Part shown: positions 26,583 through 35,166 of the stretch, in pieces
Layout: every line of letters starts with the position of its first letter
How positions within the stretch are numbered: position 1 is the stretch's first letter
Assembly: GCF_000967865.1 (NCBI RefSeq)
Contig: NZ_JXRU01000039.1
Span: 186,001 to 250,000 of the forward strand
Direction: 5' to 3'
DNA: 64,000 bases
Origin: Microbacterium sp. SA39
Lineage (GTDB): Bacteria > Actinomycetota > Actinomycetes > Actinomycetales > Microbacteriaceae
The notes under the pieces: generated by a model
Seen by the model: only the letters and a program-made list of their open reading frames with translations
What the model was told of the DNA's origin: nothing
Databases searched by the model: none
Position numbers and translations under genes: made by a program

Positions 26583-27598
26583 GACACCAGCTCCTCGATC
26601 GCGGCTGCGGCGCGGGCCGCCGCACCTCGCACCTGCCATCCGTCCCATCGAGGCGGAGTCTCGGCCGCACGGCGGACGAGTTCGACCAGCTTTTCGGGTG
26701 AGACATCGGCCGACGCGGTCTGCGCGTACCCCTGCGCGGCCAGCACGCGGGCGGTGGCCTCCTGCTCTTCGAACGGACGGTCCTGCGCGATGACGACGGC
26801 CCGGGCATCCGCAGCGGCGAGGTCGGCGATGCCGTTCTGACCGGCAGCACTCACCACCACGGTGGCGCGGCACAGCAGCGGCCACACGTCGTCGACGCGA
26901 TCGTTCTCTCCGGCACCGGCCGACTCGACGATCCAGCCGTCCGCCTGCAGCAGCGCCGTCGTCTCCTGCAGCCGAGGCGCGTCGAGAGTCCGGCTGAGGA
27001 ACAGTACGCGGCGAGCATCCGGATCGCCATCGAGGGCCGCGTCGCGCGCGTGACCGTCATATCGCGACACCGCCCCCACGCGGCGTACGCGGTCCTCTCG
27101 ATCGGCGAGTTCCGCCGTCTCGATCGTGCCCGCGGCCCACGGAGCGAGGATGCGGTCGGCGAGGTCGTACCCGAGACGGTGGGGCGCGTCGGTCCGCTCG
27201 CCCGGCTGCGCGAGCACGATGGTGGGAACTCCGAGCAGACGCGCGAGGATCGCGACCTCGACGCTGACATCGACCACGAACGCCTCGACGGGGTTGTGCG
27301 CGATCCACTCCGCGATCGCCGCCAGACGTGCCTGATGCCCGGGGTGCCCGATCGGCGCCCAGTGCAGCGCGCCATGGGCGGTGACGTCGCCGAACTCATG
27401 CGCGTCGCGGAGCACACCGTCGGAACCGGTGACCGGTTCCGCGTCCGACGGCAGTCGCACCCAGATCGTGCCCGCGCCGAGTCCGGACGGCCGGGGCAGG
27501 CTCGAGAACACCGTCACCTCGCTGTCGAGATGCGGATGGATCGCCTGCATCCGTGTCGCGTGTCCCCAGCCGTGGTGGTGCACGTACCAGCCGATCAC
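26579..27598 (-). CDS. MurG/GT28-like glycosyltransferase
   Basis: The 339-aa protein has a GT-B fold of MurG/UGT type: a Gly-rich N-terminus (YVHHHGWGHATRMQAI), a donor-domain segment ADGWIVESAGAGENDRVDDVW, and VVVSAAGQNGIADLAAADARAVVIAQDRPFEEQEATARVL, which matches the nucleotide-sugar-binding C-terminal half. It is cytoplasmic. The start overlaps the stop of the next gene upstream (27595-27598). The acceptor is unknown; neighbours suggest one shared surface glycan or glycolipid. Confidence 0.8.
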   Translation of the reverse strand: MIGWYVHHHGWGHATRMQAIHPHLDSEVTVFSSLPRPSGLGAGTIWVRLPSDAEPVTGSDGVLRDAHEFGDVTAHGALHWAPIGHPGHQARLAAIAEWIAHNPVEAFVVDVSVEVAILARLLGVPTIVLAQPGERTDAPHRLGYDLADRILAPWAAGTIETAELADREDRVRRVGAVSRYDGHARDAALDGDPDARRVLFLSRTLDAPRLQETTALLQADGWIVESAGAGENDRVDDVWPLLCRATVVVSAAGQNGIADLAAADARAVVIAQDRPFEEQEATARVLAAQGYAQTASADVSPEKLVELVRRAAETPPRWDGWQVRGAAARAAAAIEELVS

Positions 27599-28734
27599 GC
27601 TCGCACCGCCTCGACGAGGTCGGATGCCGTGGTCACGCCGTGCGCCGACACGGTGAGCACGCGCTCGATCTCGCGGTGCTGTCGATCGAGCGAGTAGCGG
27701 GCGACGGCGGCCGCACGCACGCGAGCCCGGGAGGACCAGGCGCCGGAATCCTCGGCAAGGGAGGAGGCCGCGCGCGCCAGAGCGCCGACGTCACCCGCGG
27801 GGACGATCGCCGTGCCGGGCATGCCGGCGAGCACCTCGCTCGTTCCGCCGGAGTCGAAGGCGGCGACGGGCGTTCCGGTCATCAGGGCCTCGGCCATCAC
27901 GAGACCGAAGGGCTCCGACCACACCGGGGTCACCAGGGCGACCGACGCCGCACCGACGAGATCGCAGAGCTGGGTGTGGTGCAGCGCGCCGACGTAGTCG
28001 ATGCCGTCGCCGAGAAGCGGCTCCACTTCGCGCGCGAAATAGGCGGCATCGCCGATGCGGCCCGCGAGCTTCAGTCGCGCACCGGCACGACGGGCGGCGA
28101 GGATGGCGAGGTGAGGCGCCTTCTCGGGCACGATCCGCCCGAACCACACCCAGCCGCCGCCTCCCGCACCCAGGCTCCACTGCGTCGTGTCGACGCCGTT
28201 GGGGAAGACGAACGCGTCCACTCCCTCGGCCGACCAGGCACGTGCGGTGTACTGGCTGACGGCGAGGAAGCGATGCGGCGACGAGCCGTCGAGCGCGTTC
28301 GCAGCGATCACGAGGTCGGACAGCGGCGGGGTGTGCAGGGTCGTCACGACGGGGATGCCGATGTCGCGGCTCCACAGGATCGGATCGCCGTGCAGGCTGT
28401 GGTTGTCCACGACGTCGACCCGGGTCGCGGGAACGTCGAGGAAGTCGCGTACCCGATCGAACGCCGCCGACAGCAGCCGGCGGTGCCCCTCGGGGAAGTC
28501 GGTGTCGGAGGCGTCGCGGGTGCGATGCCAGTGAGGCCGCGGCAGATGGAGAGCGGCGTCGGAACCGAGGAAGTCCGATCCCTCGGCGGCGCAGAGCTGC
28601 ACGTCGTGTCCGTGCTCGCGCAGCCAGCGCACCCGATTCCAGACCACCGTCTCGAGGCCTCCGGCGTGCGGCTGCCGGAGGGCATGCCGCTCGGGTGCGA
28701 CGACCAGGATCCGCAGCCGCGGCGACCCGCTCAC
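27595..28734 (-). CDS. Family 4 glycosyltransferase
   Basis: From GTG 28734 (GTGA overlap with the upstream stop) the protein has 379 residues. It has a GT-B fold with HAGGLETVVWNRVRWLREHGHDV at the N-terminus, VWFGRIVPEKAPHLAILAARRAGARLKLAG at the domain border, and EPFGLVMAEALMTGTPVAAFDSGGTSEVL, the E-x7-E donor motif of GT4 enzymes. Nothing indicates a membrane anchor. It is the second gene of the minus-strand glycan operon. Confidence 0.88.
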   Translation of the reverse strand: MSGSPRLRILVVAPERHALRQPHAGGLETVVWNRVRWLREHGHDVQLCAAEGSDFLGSDAALHLPRPHWHRTRDASDTDFPEGHRRLLSAAFDRVRDFLDVPATRVDVVDNHSLHGDPILWSRDIGIPVVTTLHTPPLSDLVIAANALDGSSPHRFLAVSQYTARAWSAEGVDAFVFPNGVDTTQWSLGAGGGGWVWFGRIVPEKAPHLAILAARRAGARLKLAGRIGDAAYFAREVEPLLGDGIDYVGALHHTQLCDLVGAASVALVTPVWSEPFGLVMAEALMTGTPVAAFDSGGTSEVLAGMPGTAIVPAGDVGALARAASSLAEDSGAWSSRARVRAAAVARYSLDRQHREIERVLTVSAHGVTTASDLVEAVRA

Positions 28735-29804
28735 GCGCGGACCTCGGCGCACACGGCGGCGTACACATCGGCATGCGCCGCGCGCACTGCTTCGCGTTCC
28801 GCCGCCCGTGCGTTACGGCGTTCCTCGACCACACCGGCACGCTCCGACGGGCGTGGTGTCCCCGCGGTGAGCTGCACGGCGTCGGCGAGCGTCTGCGCGT
28901 CGTCGAGGTCGATCGCGGTGAAATCGTCAGGATGCTGGGCGCCGATGTGCCCCACGTCCGTGCCGGCGACCCGGACCCCCAGGTCGTAGCAGAGCTCCAC
29001 CCAGCCCGAATGGGTGCCGTGGTGATAGGGCAGCACGAAGAGATCGATGCCGCCCAGCCACTCCTCGATCTCGGCGTCTGTCAGATGCGGAGTGCGCCGT
29101 ACCCGGACGGCCGGATGCCTCTCGGCAGTCGCGAGTACTCGGGCTGCCGCCTCTTCGTCGCGCACGCGCTCGTTCATCAGCACGTCGAACTGCACCGGGA
29201 TTCCGGCCTCGACGAGCAGTGCGGCAGCGCCCACGGCAGCGTGGATCGCGTGTTCAGCCGCGATGTTCGGGCGCAGATCTCGCAGATGGATGCCGACGCG
29301 GATGGCCTCAGCATCCCCGCGCCCGGTCGCGACGACGCGCTCGAGGAGCGTGGGGTGCGCCAGCACCTGGCTCTCACGACCCCAGCGCTGCCGGATCTCC
29401 GCAGAAGCGCCTTCCGTCAACGTGAGCAGTCGGTCGGCGGCGGGGACGATCACATCGAGGAGCGCACGATACGGCTGCTGGTCGACGAGCTGCGGGTTCT
29501 CCAGGTCGTGCACGGTGTACACCACCGGGCGCCCGACCCGCCGAGCGGCATCCAGCGCACCCTGCAGTTCATCGGGCGAGAACGACTCGAGTCCGAAGTG
29601 CACGTGCAGCACGTCGTAATCCGCCTCGTGCGCGACGAGCCACTCCGCCGTCAGGGCCACCGGCGGCCACCACTGGTCGGCGGGCGCCCCGGGTACCGGA
29701 GGATCGGGCAGCACATGCACCCGTCGAGGATCGGTGATGGCGCGCACATAGGGGTGGGCGGCGGGAATCGAGGCGACGCGGATCGGGTCGAGTTCGGTGC
29801 GGAT
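28731..29804 (-). CDS. Glycosyltransferase with a likely ATC start
   Basis: The protein resembles GT4/GT-B enzymes: VLHVHFGLESFSPDELQG, VVYTVHDLENP, then a late EWLGGIDLFVLPYHHGTHSGWVELCYDLGVRVAGTDVGHIG. The first conventional start is a GTG at 29747 (338 aa), but it has no ribosome site and protein-like sequence continues upstream in frame (ELDPIRVASIPAAHPYV). There is no ATG, GTG or TTG between 29747 and the next in-frame stop. An ATC at 29804 has a perfect AGGAG six bases upstream (29815-29811) and would give 357 residues. I use 29804; either a rare start codon or a mutated ATG explains it. It is the first gene of the minus-strand operon. Confidence 0.75.
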   Translation of the reverse strand: MRTELDPIRVASIPAAHPYVRAITDPRRVHVLPDPPVPGAPADQWWPPVALTAEWLVAHEADYDVLHVHFGLESFSPDELQGALDAARRVGRPVVYTVHDLENPQLVDQQPYRALLDVIVPAADRLLTLTEGASAEIRQRWGRESQVLAHPTLLERVVATGRGDAEAIRVGIHLRDLRPNIAAEHAIHAAVGAAALLVEAGIPVQFDVLMNERVRDEEAAARVLATAERHPAVRVRRTPHLTDAEIEEWLGGIDLFVLPYHHGTHSGWVELCYDLGVRVAGTDVGHIGAQHPDDFTAIDLDDAQTLADAVQLTAGTPRPSERAGVVEERRNARAAEREAVRAAHADVYAAVCAEVRA

Positions 29805-29894
29805 GCGGTTCTCCTGAGCGTGACTGAGTGCACGGATGCGCGTGCCACGATGCTGGAGCCGCTGCGATGCAAGGGGGAAGGACGAGAAGATTCA

Positions 29895-29912
29895 GAGGTA
29901 TACGTTCATAGG
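29895..29912. promoter_or_regulatory. Overlapping divergent -10 elements of the glycan cluster
   Basis: On the plus strand TACGTT (29901-29906) lies six bases before ATG 29913. On the minus strand TATACC (29902 to 29897) lies upstream of the glycosyltransferase operon. The two hexamers overlap, so the two halves of the cluster probably share one control region. There is no ribosome site before ATG 29913, which fits a leaderless transcript. Confidence 0.4.
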
Positions 29913-30842
29913 ATGAGCCATAGCCGCGATTCCAGCACGGGCGTTGCGCCGGACGCCTCGGCGGTGCTAGCGCGACAGCGGCACTACTCGGAGTTCTTCG
30001 GGCACGCGCCCCTGCCCCCGCGATTCGGGGTGATCCTCGGGAACTGCCAGGCCGAGTCGCTGCGTCTTGTGATCGACTCTCCCGAACACCGCTTCGTAAG
30101 GGTACCTCCCGTTTTCGAGATGGATGCCGCGGAGACCGCCCGCCTGCACGAGGTCGTCCGCTCGGCCGACATCGTGGTGAGCCAGCCGATCCGTGACGAC
30201 TATCGCGACCTGCCGCTGGGAACCCGCCAGATCGCCGCCGTCACCGAGGCCCGGATGCTGACCGTGCCGCCCGTGCGCTTCGGAGGGCTGCATCCCTTCC
30301 AGGCCGCGATCCGCGTGCCCGGCATCGAGGGCGATCCGCCCCTCGTGGCGTACCACGACGTCCGTACGCTCGCGGCTGCCGCCGGCATCCCCGTCGTCGC
30401 CGCGCTGCATCCAGAGGCGGTGCGCGCCGTCGGACAGTCCTCGATCGACACCCTGCGCGTCCGTGAGCAGAACGCCGATGTGCCCGTGTCCGACCTTTTC
30501 GACGAGGTCACCGCCGACCACGCGCGAACGATCAATCACCCGGGGAACGCGGTGTGGCTGCCACTCGGCGCCCGGGTGCTCGAGATGCTCGGCTTCGCGG
30601 GAGAGCGGCCCGACCCGGGGCGCCCCCTGCTCGCTGCGGTGCAGGCGCCGCTCGCGCCCGAGGTCGTCGACGCCTGGTCGCTGCCGGACGAGCCGCGTGC
30701 GCACTGGATCGTCGAGCGCGCCGTGATCGACGATGCCGAGGTGCGTGCCGCACACACCGAGTGGTACGCCGCCCACCCCGCTTTCGTGGATGCCGCCGTG
30801 GACCGTCTCGCTCCGCTCCTGGCCGTCTGGCGGGCGGCATGA
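29913..30842 (+). CDS. WcbI-type polysaccharide biosynthesis protein
   Basis: The 309-aa protein has the WcbI signature FGVILGNCQAESLRLVID near residue 40, with the GNCQ motif, and later FGGLHPF and INHPGNAVWL. WcbI-type proteins are found in capsule clusters and are thought to have an acetyltransferase-like or hydrolase-like fold. It is soluble with a polar N-terminal extension. ATG 29913 is probably leaderless (TACGTT six bases before). Its stop overlaps the next glycosyltransferase start (30839-30842). The role is likely a modification of the glycan built by the cluster. Confidence 0.78.
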   Translation: MSHSRDSSTGVAPDASAVLARQRHYSEFFGHAPLPPRFGVILGNCQAESLRLVIDSPEHRFVRVPPVFEMDAAETARLHEVVRSADIVVSQPIRDDYRDLPLGTRQIAAVTEARMLTVPPVRFGGLHPFQAAIRVPGIEGDPPLVAYHDVRTLAAAAGIPVVAALHPEAVRAVGQSSIDTLRVREQNADVPVSDLFDEVTADHARTINHPGNAVWLPLGARVLEMLGFAGERPDPGRPLLAAVQAPLAPEVVDAWSLPDEPRAHWIVERAVIDDAEVRAAHTEWYAAHPAFVDAAVDRLAPLLAVWRAA

Positions 30843-31825
30843 GCGCCCCGCTGCTGCTCGTGCACCCCGGCACGCACGGCGTCGCGATGTACGCGCGCGA
30901 GGTGGCCGCCGCGGTGCGGGCGAGACGGCCGGCGCTGCGAGTCGTCGAGCCGGCCGAGCTCGAGACGACAGCTCTCCAGACGATCGACGACGCCACTCCG
31001 GTGCACGCGCATTTCACGGACCGACTGTGGGGCGACTCCCCCGAGGAGGCGGCACGGGTGTTCGCCGCGCTCGCCGCGCGCCGGCCGGTCAGCGTCACGC
31101 TGCACGACCTTCCGCAGGCGTCCGACGGCGAGCGGAACCTGCCTCGGCGGCGGGCCGCGTACGCGCTCGTGGCCGCGGCAGCGCGAGGTGTGGTGGTCAA
31201 CAGCGAGCACGAGCACTCGCTGCTCGTCGAAGAGGATGTGTGGTCGGGCCCGGTCACGAGCATTCCCCTCCCCGTCGCGCTGCAGGATGCCGGAGAGCGG
31301 TCGCAGCCCGACGGCTCCGTCGGCGTGCTCGGCTTCTTCTACCCCGGCAAGGGGCACGATGAGGCGGCGCTGGCGGCCTCCGCCGCCGGAATCACTCGGA
31401 TGACGGTGCTCGGCCGCGCCTCGGACGGTCATGCCGCCGACCTCGAGGCCTTCGTGCGCCGCGCCGCTGACCTCGGCGTGAGCGTGGACGTGACCGGATG
31501 GCTCGAGGATGACGAGATCGCCCGCCGCGGCCGCGCGGTGTCGGTGCCCGTCATCGCGCACCGGCACATCTCGGCATCCGGCTCCCTCGCCTCCTGGATC
31601 AACTGGGGCCGGCGACCGGTGGCGGTGCGCAACCGCTACATCGACGAGATGGCGGCGCTGCGACCGGGAACGCTCCTGACGGGCGACGAGCCCGACCTCG
31701 CCGCCGCGGTGCGCGAGGCCCACGCGCGGCCCGAGACGACGTGGCACGGTCTCACGCGACTGCCGATGTCGTGGACCGAGGTGGCCGAGGCGTACCTCCA
31801 GTGGTGGGACGGGCTGGACCGGTGA
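30839..31825 (+). CDS. Glycosyltransferase-like protein
   Basis: The 328-aa protein from ATG 30839 has a GT-B character: LLLVHPGTHGVAMYAREVAAAVRA at the N-terminus, PVSVTLHDLPQ, GVVVNSEHEHSLL, then GVLGFFYPGKGHDEAALAASAAG and VDVTGWLEDDEIARRGRAVSVPVIAHRHISASGSLASWINWGRRPV. It resembles short GT4 family members, though the E-x7-E motif is not clear, so the donor site may be atypical. It overlaps the WcbI-type gene before it and the GT2 gene after it by four bases each. Confidence 0.75.
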   Translation: MSAPLLLVHPGTHGVAMYAREVAAAVRARRPALRVVEPAELETTALQTIDDATPVHAHFTDRLWGDSPEEAARVFAALAARRPVSVTLHDLPQASDGERNLPRRRAAYALVAAAARGVVVNSEHEHSLLVEEDVWSGPVTSIPLPVALQDAGERSQPDGSVGVLGFFYPGKGHDEAALAASAAGITRMTVLGRASDGHAADLEAFVRRAADLGVSVDVTGWLEDDEIARRGRAVSVPVIAHRHISASGSLASWINWGRRPVAVRNRYIDEMAALRPGTLLTGDEPDLAAAVREAHARPETTWHGLTRLPMSWTEVAEAYLQWWDGLDR

Positions 31826-33138
31826 CGCGGCATCCGTGGGTCGTCGGCAACCGCTGGGACGAGCTCGACGGGGTGGAGCCGGATGCGCTCCCACGCGTCT
31901 CGGTGATCGTCGCGCACTACGACCAGCCGTCCGAACTCGCCCGCACGCTGCACGCCCTGGCTGCCCAGGACTATCCCCGGGAGCTGCTCGAGATCGTCGT
32001 CGCCGACGACGGCTCCCCGGGCGTAGTCGCGGTTCCGGAGGGCGTGATCGTCGCCCGGCAGGACGACCTCGGCTTCCGCCTCGCCGCGGTGCGCAACCTC
32101 GGTGTCCGTTCGAGCAGCGGGGACGTGCTGTGCTTCCTCGACGCCGACACGGCCCCGGAACCCGGGTACGTCCGAGCGCTCACCCGGCTCCCCGCCCTCC
32201 TTCCCGAGGCGTTGACCGTCGGTCGCCGTCGGCACGCCGACTTCAGCGGCATCCGTCCCGACGCGCCCGTCATCGACGCGGCATCCGGACGCGAGCTGCC
32301 CGAGCCGGCGTGGCTGGCGGAGGAGTATGCGCGCAGCCGCAATCTGCGCGACGCCGACGACCGCTCCTACCGCTTCGTCATCGGCGCGGTCATGGCCTGC
32401 TCGCGGCGGCTGTTCGACGAGACCGGCGGTTTCGACGAGTCCTTCACCACCTACGGCGGTGAGGACTGGGAGTGGGCGCACCGACTGTGGCAGGCGGGCG
32501 CCGTGCTCGCCCACGTGCCGGATGCCGTGGCGTGGCACGACGGACCGGAGTGGTCGGAGCGCGACGGCTCGGGGCTCGAGCGTGCGAACGCGCAGACCCT
32601 GCGGCTCACGACGTCGATCCCCGTCGCGGGGTCCGCGCCGAGAGGGCTGTGGTCGGACGCGCCCGACCTCGTCGTGCGCCTGACCGGTGCGCACACTCCG
32701 GCGGCCCTGTTCATCGCCGTGGACTCGCTGCTCGCGGCCTTTCCGCGGGCACGCGTGGTGCTGCATGCCGGTGCGACGGCGCCCGCGGACGACCCGCGCA
32801 TCGTGGTCGGCTCGGGTCTCGCGGATGGGGCCGGACTGGATGCTCGGGTGGTCTGGGAGATCGAACGCCCGATCGTGGTGCTCGATGCGTCGTGGATCAC
32901 GGAGTGCGTCGCCGGGCTCGGCGCGGGCGATGTCGGCACCGTCGCGCTGCGTGCTGCCGACGGCTCCGCCCTGGGTGTGCTGCGCTCGCGACGCGCCGTG
33001 CGCCGGGCCGACCGCTGGGGCACGGCGGAGGGTTTCGAGGTCGCGCGGCTCGAGGCCCCCGGCATCCGCCTTCTTCGTGCCGATCCCCGGGTCGAGGCAT
33101 GGGTCGGCGGGTGGGGCGGACCCGACCAGTTCGGCTGA
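31822..33138 (+). CDS. Family 2 glycosyltransferase with extra C-terminal domain
   Basis: From GTG 31822 (GTGA overlap) the protein has 438 residues. A GT-A domain spans about 1-270: VSVIVAHYDQPSELARTLHALAAQDYP, VVADDGSPG, CFLDADTAPEPGYVRAL (DAD metal motif) and ETGGFDESFTTYGGEDWEWAHRLW (galactosyltransferase-type C-terminal part). A further 165 residues (GAHTPAALFIAVDSLLAAFPRARVVLHAG onward) form an additional alpha/beta region that I cannot assign. It ends the plus-strand half of the glycan cluster and is followed by a strong bidirectional terminator. Confidence 0.85.
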   Translation: MTRHPWVVGNRWDELDGVEPDALPRVSVIVAHYDQPSELARTLHALAAQDYPRELLEIVVADDGSPGVVAVPEGVIVARQDDLGFRLAAVRNLGVRSSSGDVLCFLDADTAPEPGYVRALTRLPALLPEALTVGRRRHADFSGIRPDAPVIDAASGRELPEPAWLAEEYARSRNLRDADDRSYRFVIGAVMACSRRLFDETGGFDESFTTYGGEDWEWAHRLWQAGAVLAHVPDAVAWHDGPEWSERDGSGLERANAQTLRLTTSIPVAGSAPRGLWSDAPDLVVRLTGAHTPAALFIAVDSLLAAFPRARVVLHAGATAPADDPRIVVGSGLADGAGLDARVVWEIERPIVVLDASWITECVAGLGAGDVGTVALRAADGSALGVLRSRRAVRRADRWGTAEGFEVARLEAPGIRLLRADPRVEAWVGGWGGPDQFG

Positions 33139-33166
33139 GCCGCCACGTCGGAACTGCGGTGCCGGA

Positions 33167-33206
33167 AACACTGCGGGCCGAGGCAGAAGCCCCGGCCCGC
33201 AGTGTT
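33167..33206. terminator. Bidirectional intrinsic terminator
   Basis: The arms AACACTGCGGGCCG (33167-33180) and CGGCCCGCAGTGTT (33193-33206) form a perfect 14-bp stem with a 12-base loop. It lies between the convergent glycosyltransferase (ends 33138) and lipoprotein (ends 33217) genes and can serve both. Confidence 0.85.
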
Positions 33207-33216
33207 CAGTTCTGGA

Positions 33217-33921
33217 TCAGATCGGGGCGACGATGTCCTGCGCGACGTCCCACTCGGTGATCTCCATCTTGACCTCGACGGTCTGACCGCCGGCAGAGGC
33301 GGTGCTGGTCGATGCGAGGTTGACGTAGTCGGATGTGACCTCGAAGACCACGTCGACAGCGGTGCCCTGCTGCTCGACCTGTCCGCTCACGAGGAAGACC
33401 TTCTGGCCGAGGCGCTCGCCCGTGCCGGTGATCGTGAAGTCGCCGGAGATCGCGGCGGCGGCAGCGGCCGGGTCGATCGAGGAGATGTTCTGGGCGCTCG
33501 TGCTGAGCGCGGCGACGATCGGGTCGCTGGATGCCGGATCGGCAGCCTGCCACTCGCTCGTCGACGACTTCACCCAGACGTCGTCGCCGATCACGACGAC
33601 CGATCCGACGGGGGAGATCGACTCGAGGGCCTTCTCCGACGGGTTGAACCGCGACGTCGAGTCGATGCCCATGACGCCGGTCTTCGCCGCGTATCCCGCA
33701 GTGTCGGTCATGGCCTCAGAGATGCAGGCTCCGAGTGCGGATCCGTCGACGGTCGCGCCTTCGGCCAGCTCAGGGCAGTCCGACGTGGGTGCTTCGGCTT
33801 CCTGGGATGCTTCAGCGCTGGGCTTCGCGTCGGCCGGCTTGTCGGAGCCACCGCCCGCGCATCCCGTGAGCAGAACTGAGGCGGCGAGAATGACGCCGAC
33901 CCCCCATTTGTTGACGCGCAT
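33217..33921 (-). CDS. LppX/LolA-like lipoprotein
   Basis: From ATG 33921 (GGGGG five bases upstream) the 234-aa protein has a lipoprotein signal (WGVGVILAASVLLTGC, Cys about residue 21), a charged linker of about 25 residues, and a mature domain with ISEAMTDTAGYAAKTGVMG, SVVVIGDDVWVKSSTSEWQAA and FTITGTGERLGQKVFLVSGQ. The half-barrel pattern resembles LppX/LprAFG-type actinobacterial lipoproteins that carry lipids. It is monocistronic, between the glycan cluster and the ribosomal protein operon. The family is assigned from pattern only. Confidence 0.75.
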   Translation of the reverse strand: MRVNKWGVGVILAASVLLTGCAGGGSDKPADAKPSAEASQEAEAPTSDCPELAEGATVDGSALGACISEAMTDTAGYAAKTGVMGIDSTSRFNPSEKALESISPVGSVVVIGDDVWVKSSTSEWQAADPASSDPIVAALSTSAQNISSIDPAAAAAAISGDFTITGTGERLGQKVFLVSGQVEQQGTAVDVVFEVTSDYVNLASTSTASAGGQTVEVKMEITEWDVAQDIVAPI

Positions 33922-34067
33922 GGCGTCCCCCCTTCGGTCGTATACCCCGATGGCGATCACCGGGGTACGCCTCAAGCATGCCAAAGATGACCGCGATCTT
34001 TCGACCCTGCGTGAGGGCAGCGCTCCCCATCACGGCATCCGCGTTCGCGATGAGCCCGCCGTTCCGT

Positions 34068-34167
34068 TAGACTGTGAAGGTTGTCTGCCTTCTGGCGGGC
34101 ACAATCACACACCCTCCTGCTTCCGCGAGATACGCGGAAGCCGCACTAGTCCGAAGGAGGTGGGTAA
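34068..34167 (+). promoter_or_regulatory. rpsF promoter and structured leader
   Basis: TAGACT at 34068-34073 is a likely -10. The leader then contains a perfect hairpin, CTTCCGCG (34120-34127) and CGCGGAAG (34133-34140), followed at once by CCGCAC (34141-34146) and the AAGGAGGTG ribosome site. Many bacteria have an rpsF leader motif bound by the S6:S18 pair that exposes a CCG; this may be the local version, but the match was judged by eye. Confidence 0.4.
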
Positions 34168-34545
34168 GTGACGCACCAGTACGAACTCATGGTCATTCTG
34201 ACCCCCGAGATCGACGAGCGCCAGGTCGCACCTACGCTCGACAAGTTCCTGAAGGTCATCACCAACGATGGTGGCTCGATCGACAAGGTCGACATCTGGG
34301 GTAAGCGCCGTCTGGCCTACGAGATCCAGAAGAAGAACGAGGGCATCTACGCCGTCGTCAATTTCACCGCTACCAGCGAGGCCACGCAGGAGCTCGACCG
34401 TCAGCTGAAGCTGAACGAGCAGATCATGCGCACCAAGGTCCTCCGCTCGGAAGAGGCTCAGGCGATGGCTGCATTCGAAGCCAAGCGCACCGAAGAGAAG
34501 GCTGCCCGCAAGGCCGCCAAGGCCGCCAAGGCTGCGAAGGCCTAA
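34168..34545 (+). CDS. rpsF: Ribosomal protein bS6
   Basis: The 125-aa protein is bS6: [27 protein letters not shown], then [22 protein letters not shown] and [12 protein letters not shown], with an Ala/Lys-rich tail. It binds the central domain of 16S rRNA with bS18 in the small subunit. GTG 34168 has AAGGAGG upstream. It opens the rpsF-ssb-rpsR-rplI operon, 5 bp before ssb. Confidence 0.97.
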   Translation: MTHQYELMVILTPEIDERQVAPTLDKFLKVITNDGGSIDKVDIWGKRRLAYEIQKKNEGIYAVVNFTATSEATQELDRQLKLNEQIMRTKVLRSEEAQAMAAFEAKRTEEKAARKAAKAAKAAKA

Positions 34546-34550
34546 GCGCC

Positions 34551-35069
34551 ATGGCTGGCGAAACCGTCATCACCGTGGTGGGAAACCTCACGGCCGACCC
34601 CGAGCTGCGCTACACGCAGAACGGGCTGCCGGTGGCGAACTTCACCATCGCATCGACGCCTCGGAACTTCGACCGTGCCGCGAACGAGTGGAAGGACGGC
34701 GATGCGCTGTTCCTCCGTGCGTCCGTCTGGCGCGAGTTCGCCGAGCACGTGGCGGGTTCTCTGACGAAGGGCATGCGCGTCATCGCGCAGGGCCGTCTTC
34801 GTCAGCGCTCCTACCAGGACCGCGAGGGCAACCAGCGCACCGCGATCGAGCTGGAGGTCGACGAGATCGGCCCCTCGCTCCGGTACGCGACCGCGCAGGT
34901 CACCCGTGCGGCGTCGACCGGCGGTGCCGGTGGTGCCGGCGGTGCCGGTGGCGGGCAGGCCCGTCCCGCACAGCAGGTGTCGGAAGAGCCGTGGTCCACG
35001 CCCGGTTCCTCGACCAGCGCGGACGCCTGGAGCACTCCGGGCAGCTTCGGCGACGACACTCCCTTCTGA
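34551..35069 (+). CDS. ssb: Single-stranded DNA-binding protein
   Basis: The 172-aa protein has an OB-fold at residues about 1-110 ([60 protein letters not shown]), a Gly-rich linker and the acidic tip FGDDTPF, which recruits replication and repair partners. It coats single-stranded DNA. It lies between rpsF and rpsR as in most bacteria. A REP-like element separates its stop from rpsR. Confidence 0.97.
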   Translation: MAGETVITVVGNLTADPELRYTQNGLPVANFTIASTPRNFDRAANEWKDGDALFLRASVWREFAEHVAGSLTKGMRVIAQGRLRQRSYQDREGNQRTAIELEVDEIGPSLRYATAQVTRAASTGGAGGAGGAGGGQARPAQQVSEEPWSTPGSSTSADAWSTPGSFGDDTPF

Positions 35070-35112
35070 ACGACCGGTCGTTGAGCGAGGGCGCCAGCCC
35101 GAGACGAAACGC
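35069..35112. repeat. REP-like element between ssb and rpsR
   Basis: This is a third relative of the repeat at 12443-12549, in the opposite orientation. It has the palindrome AACGACCGGTCGTT (35069-35082) and, at the far end, CGAGACGAAACGC (35100-35112); the middle has three inserted bases relative to the other copies. It starts at the last base of the ssb stop codon and lies inside the ribosomal protein operon, where it could affect mRNA processing. Confidence 0.7.
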
Positions 35113-35166
35113 ACGGAACTGGAAACTTCGGATGCTCCGGCATCCGCTCATCATTAAGGAAAACCA

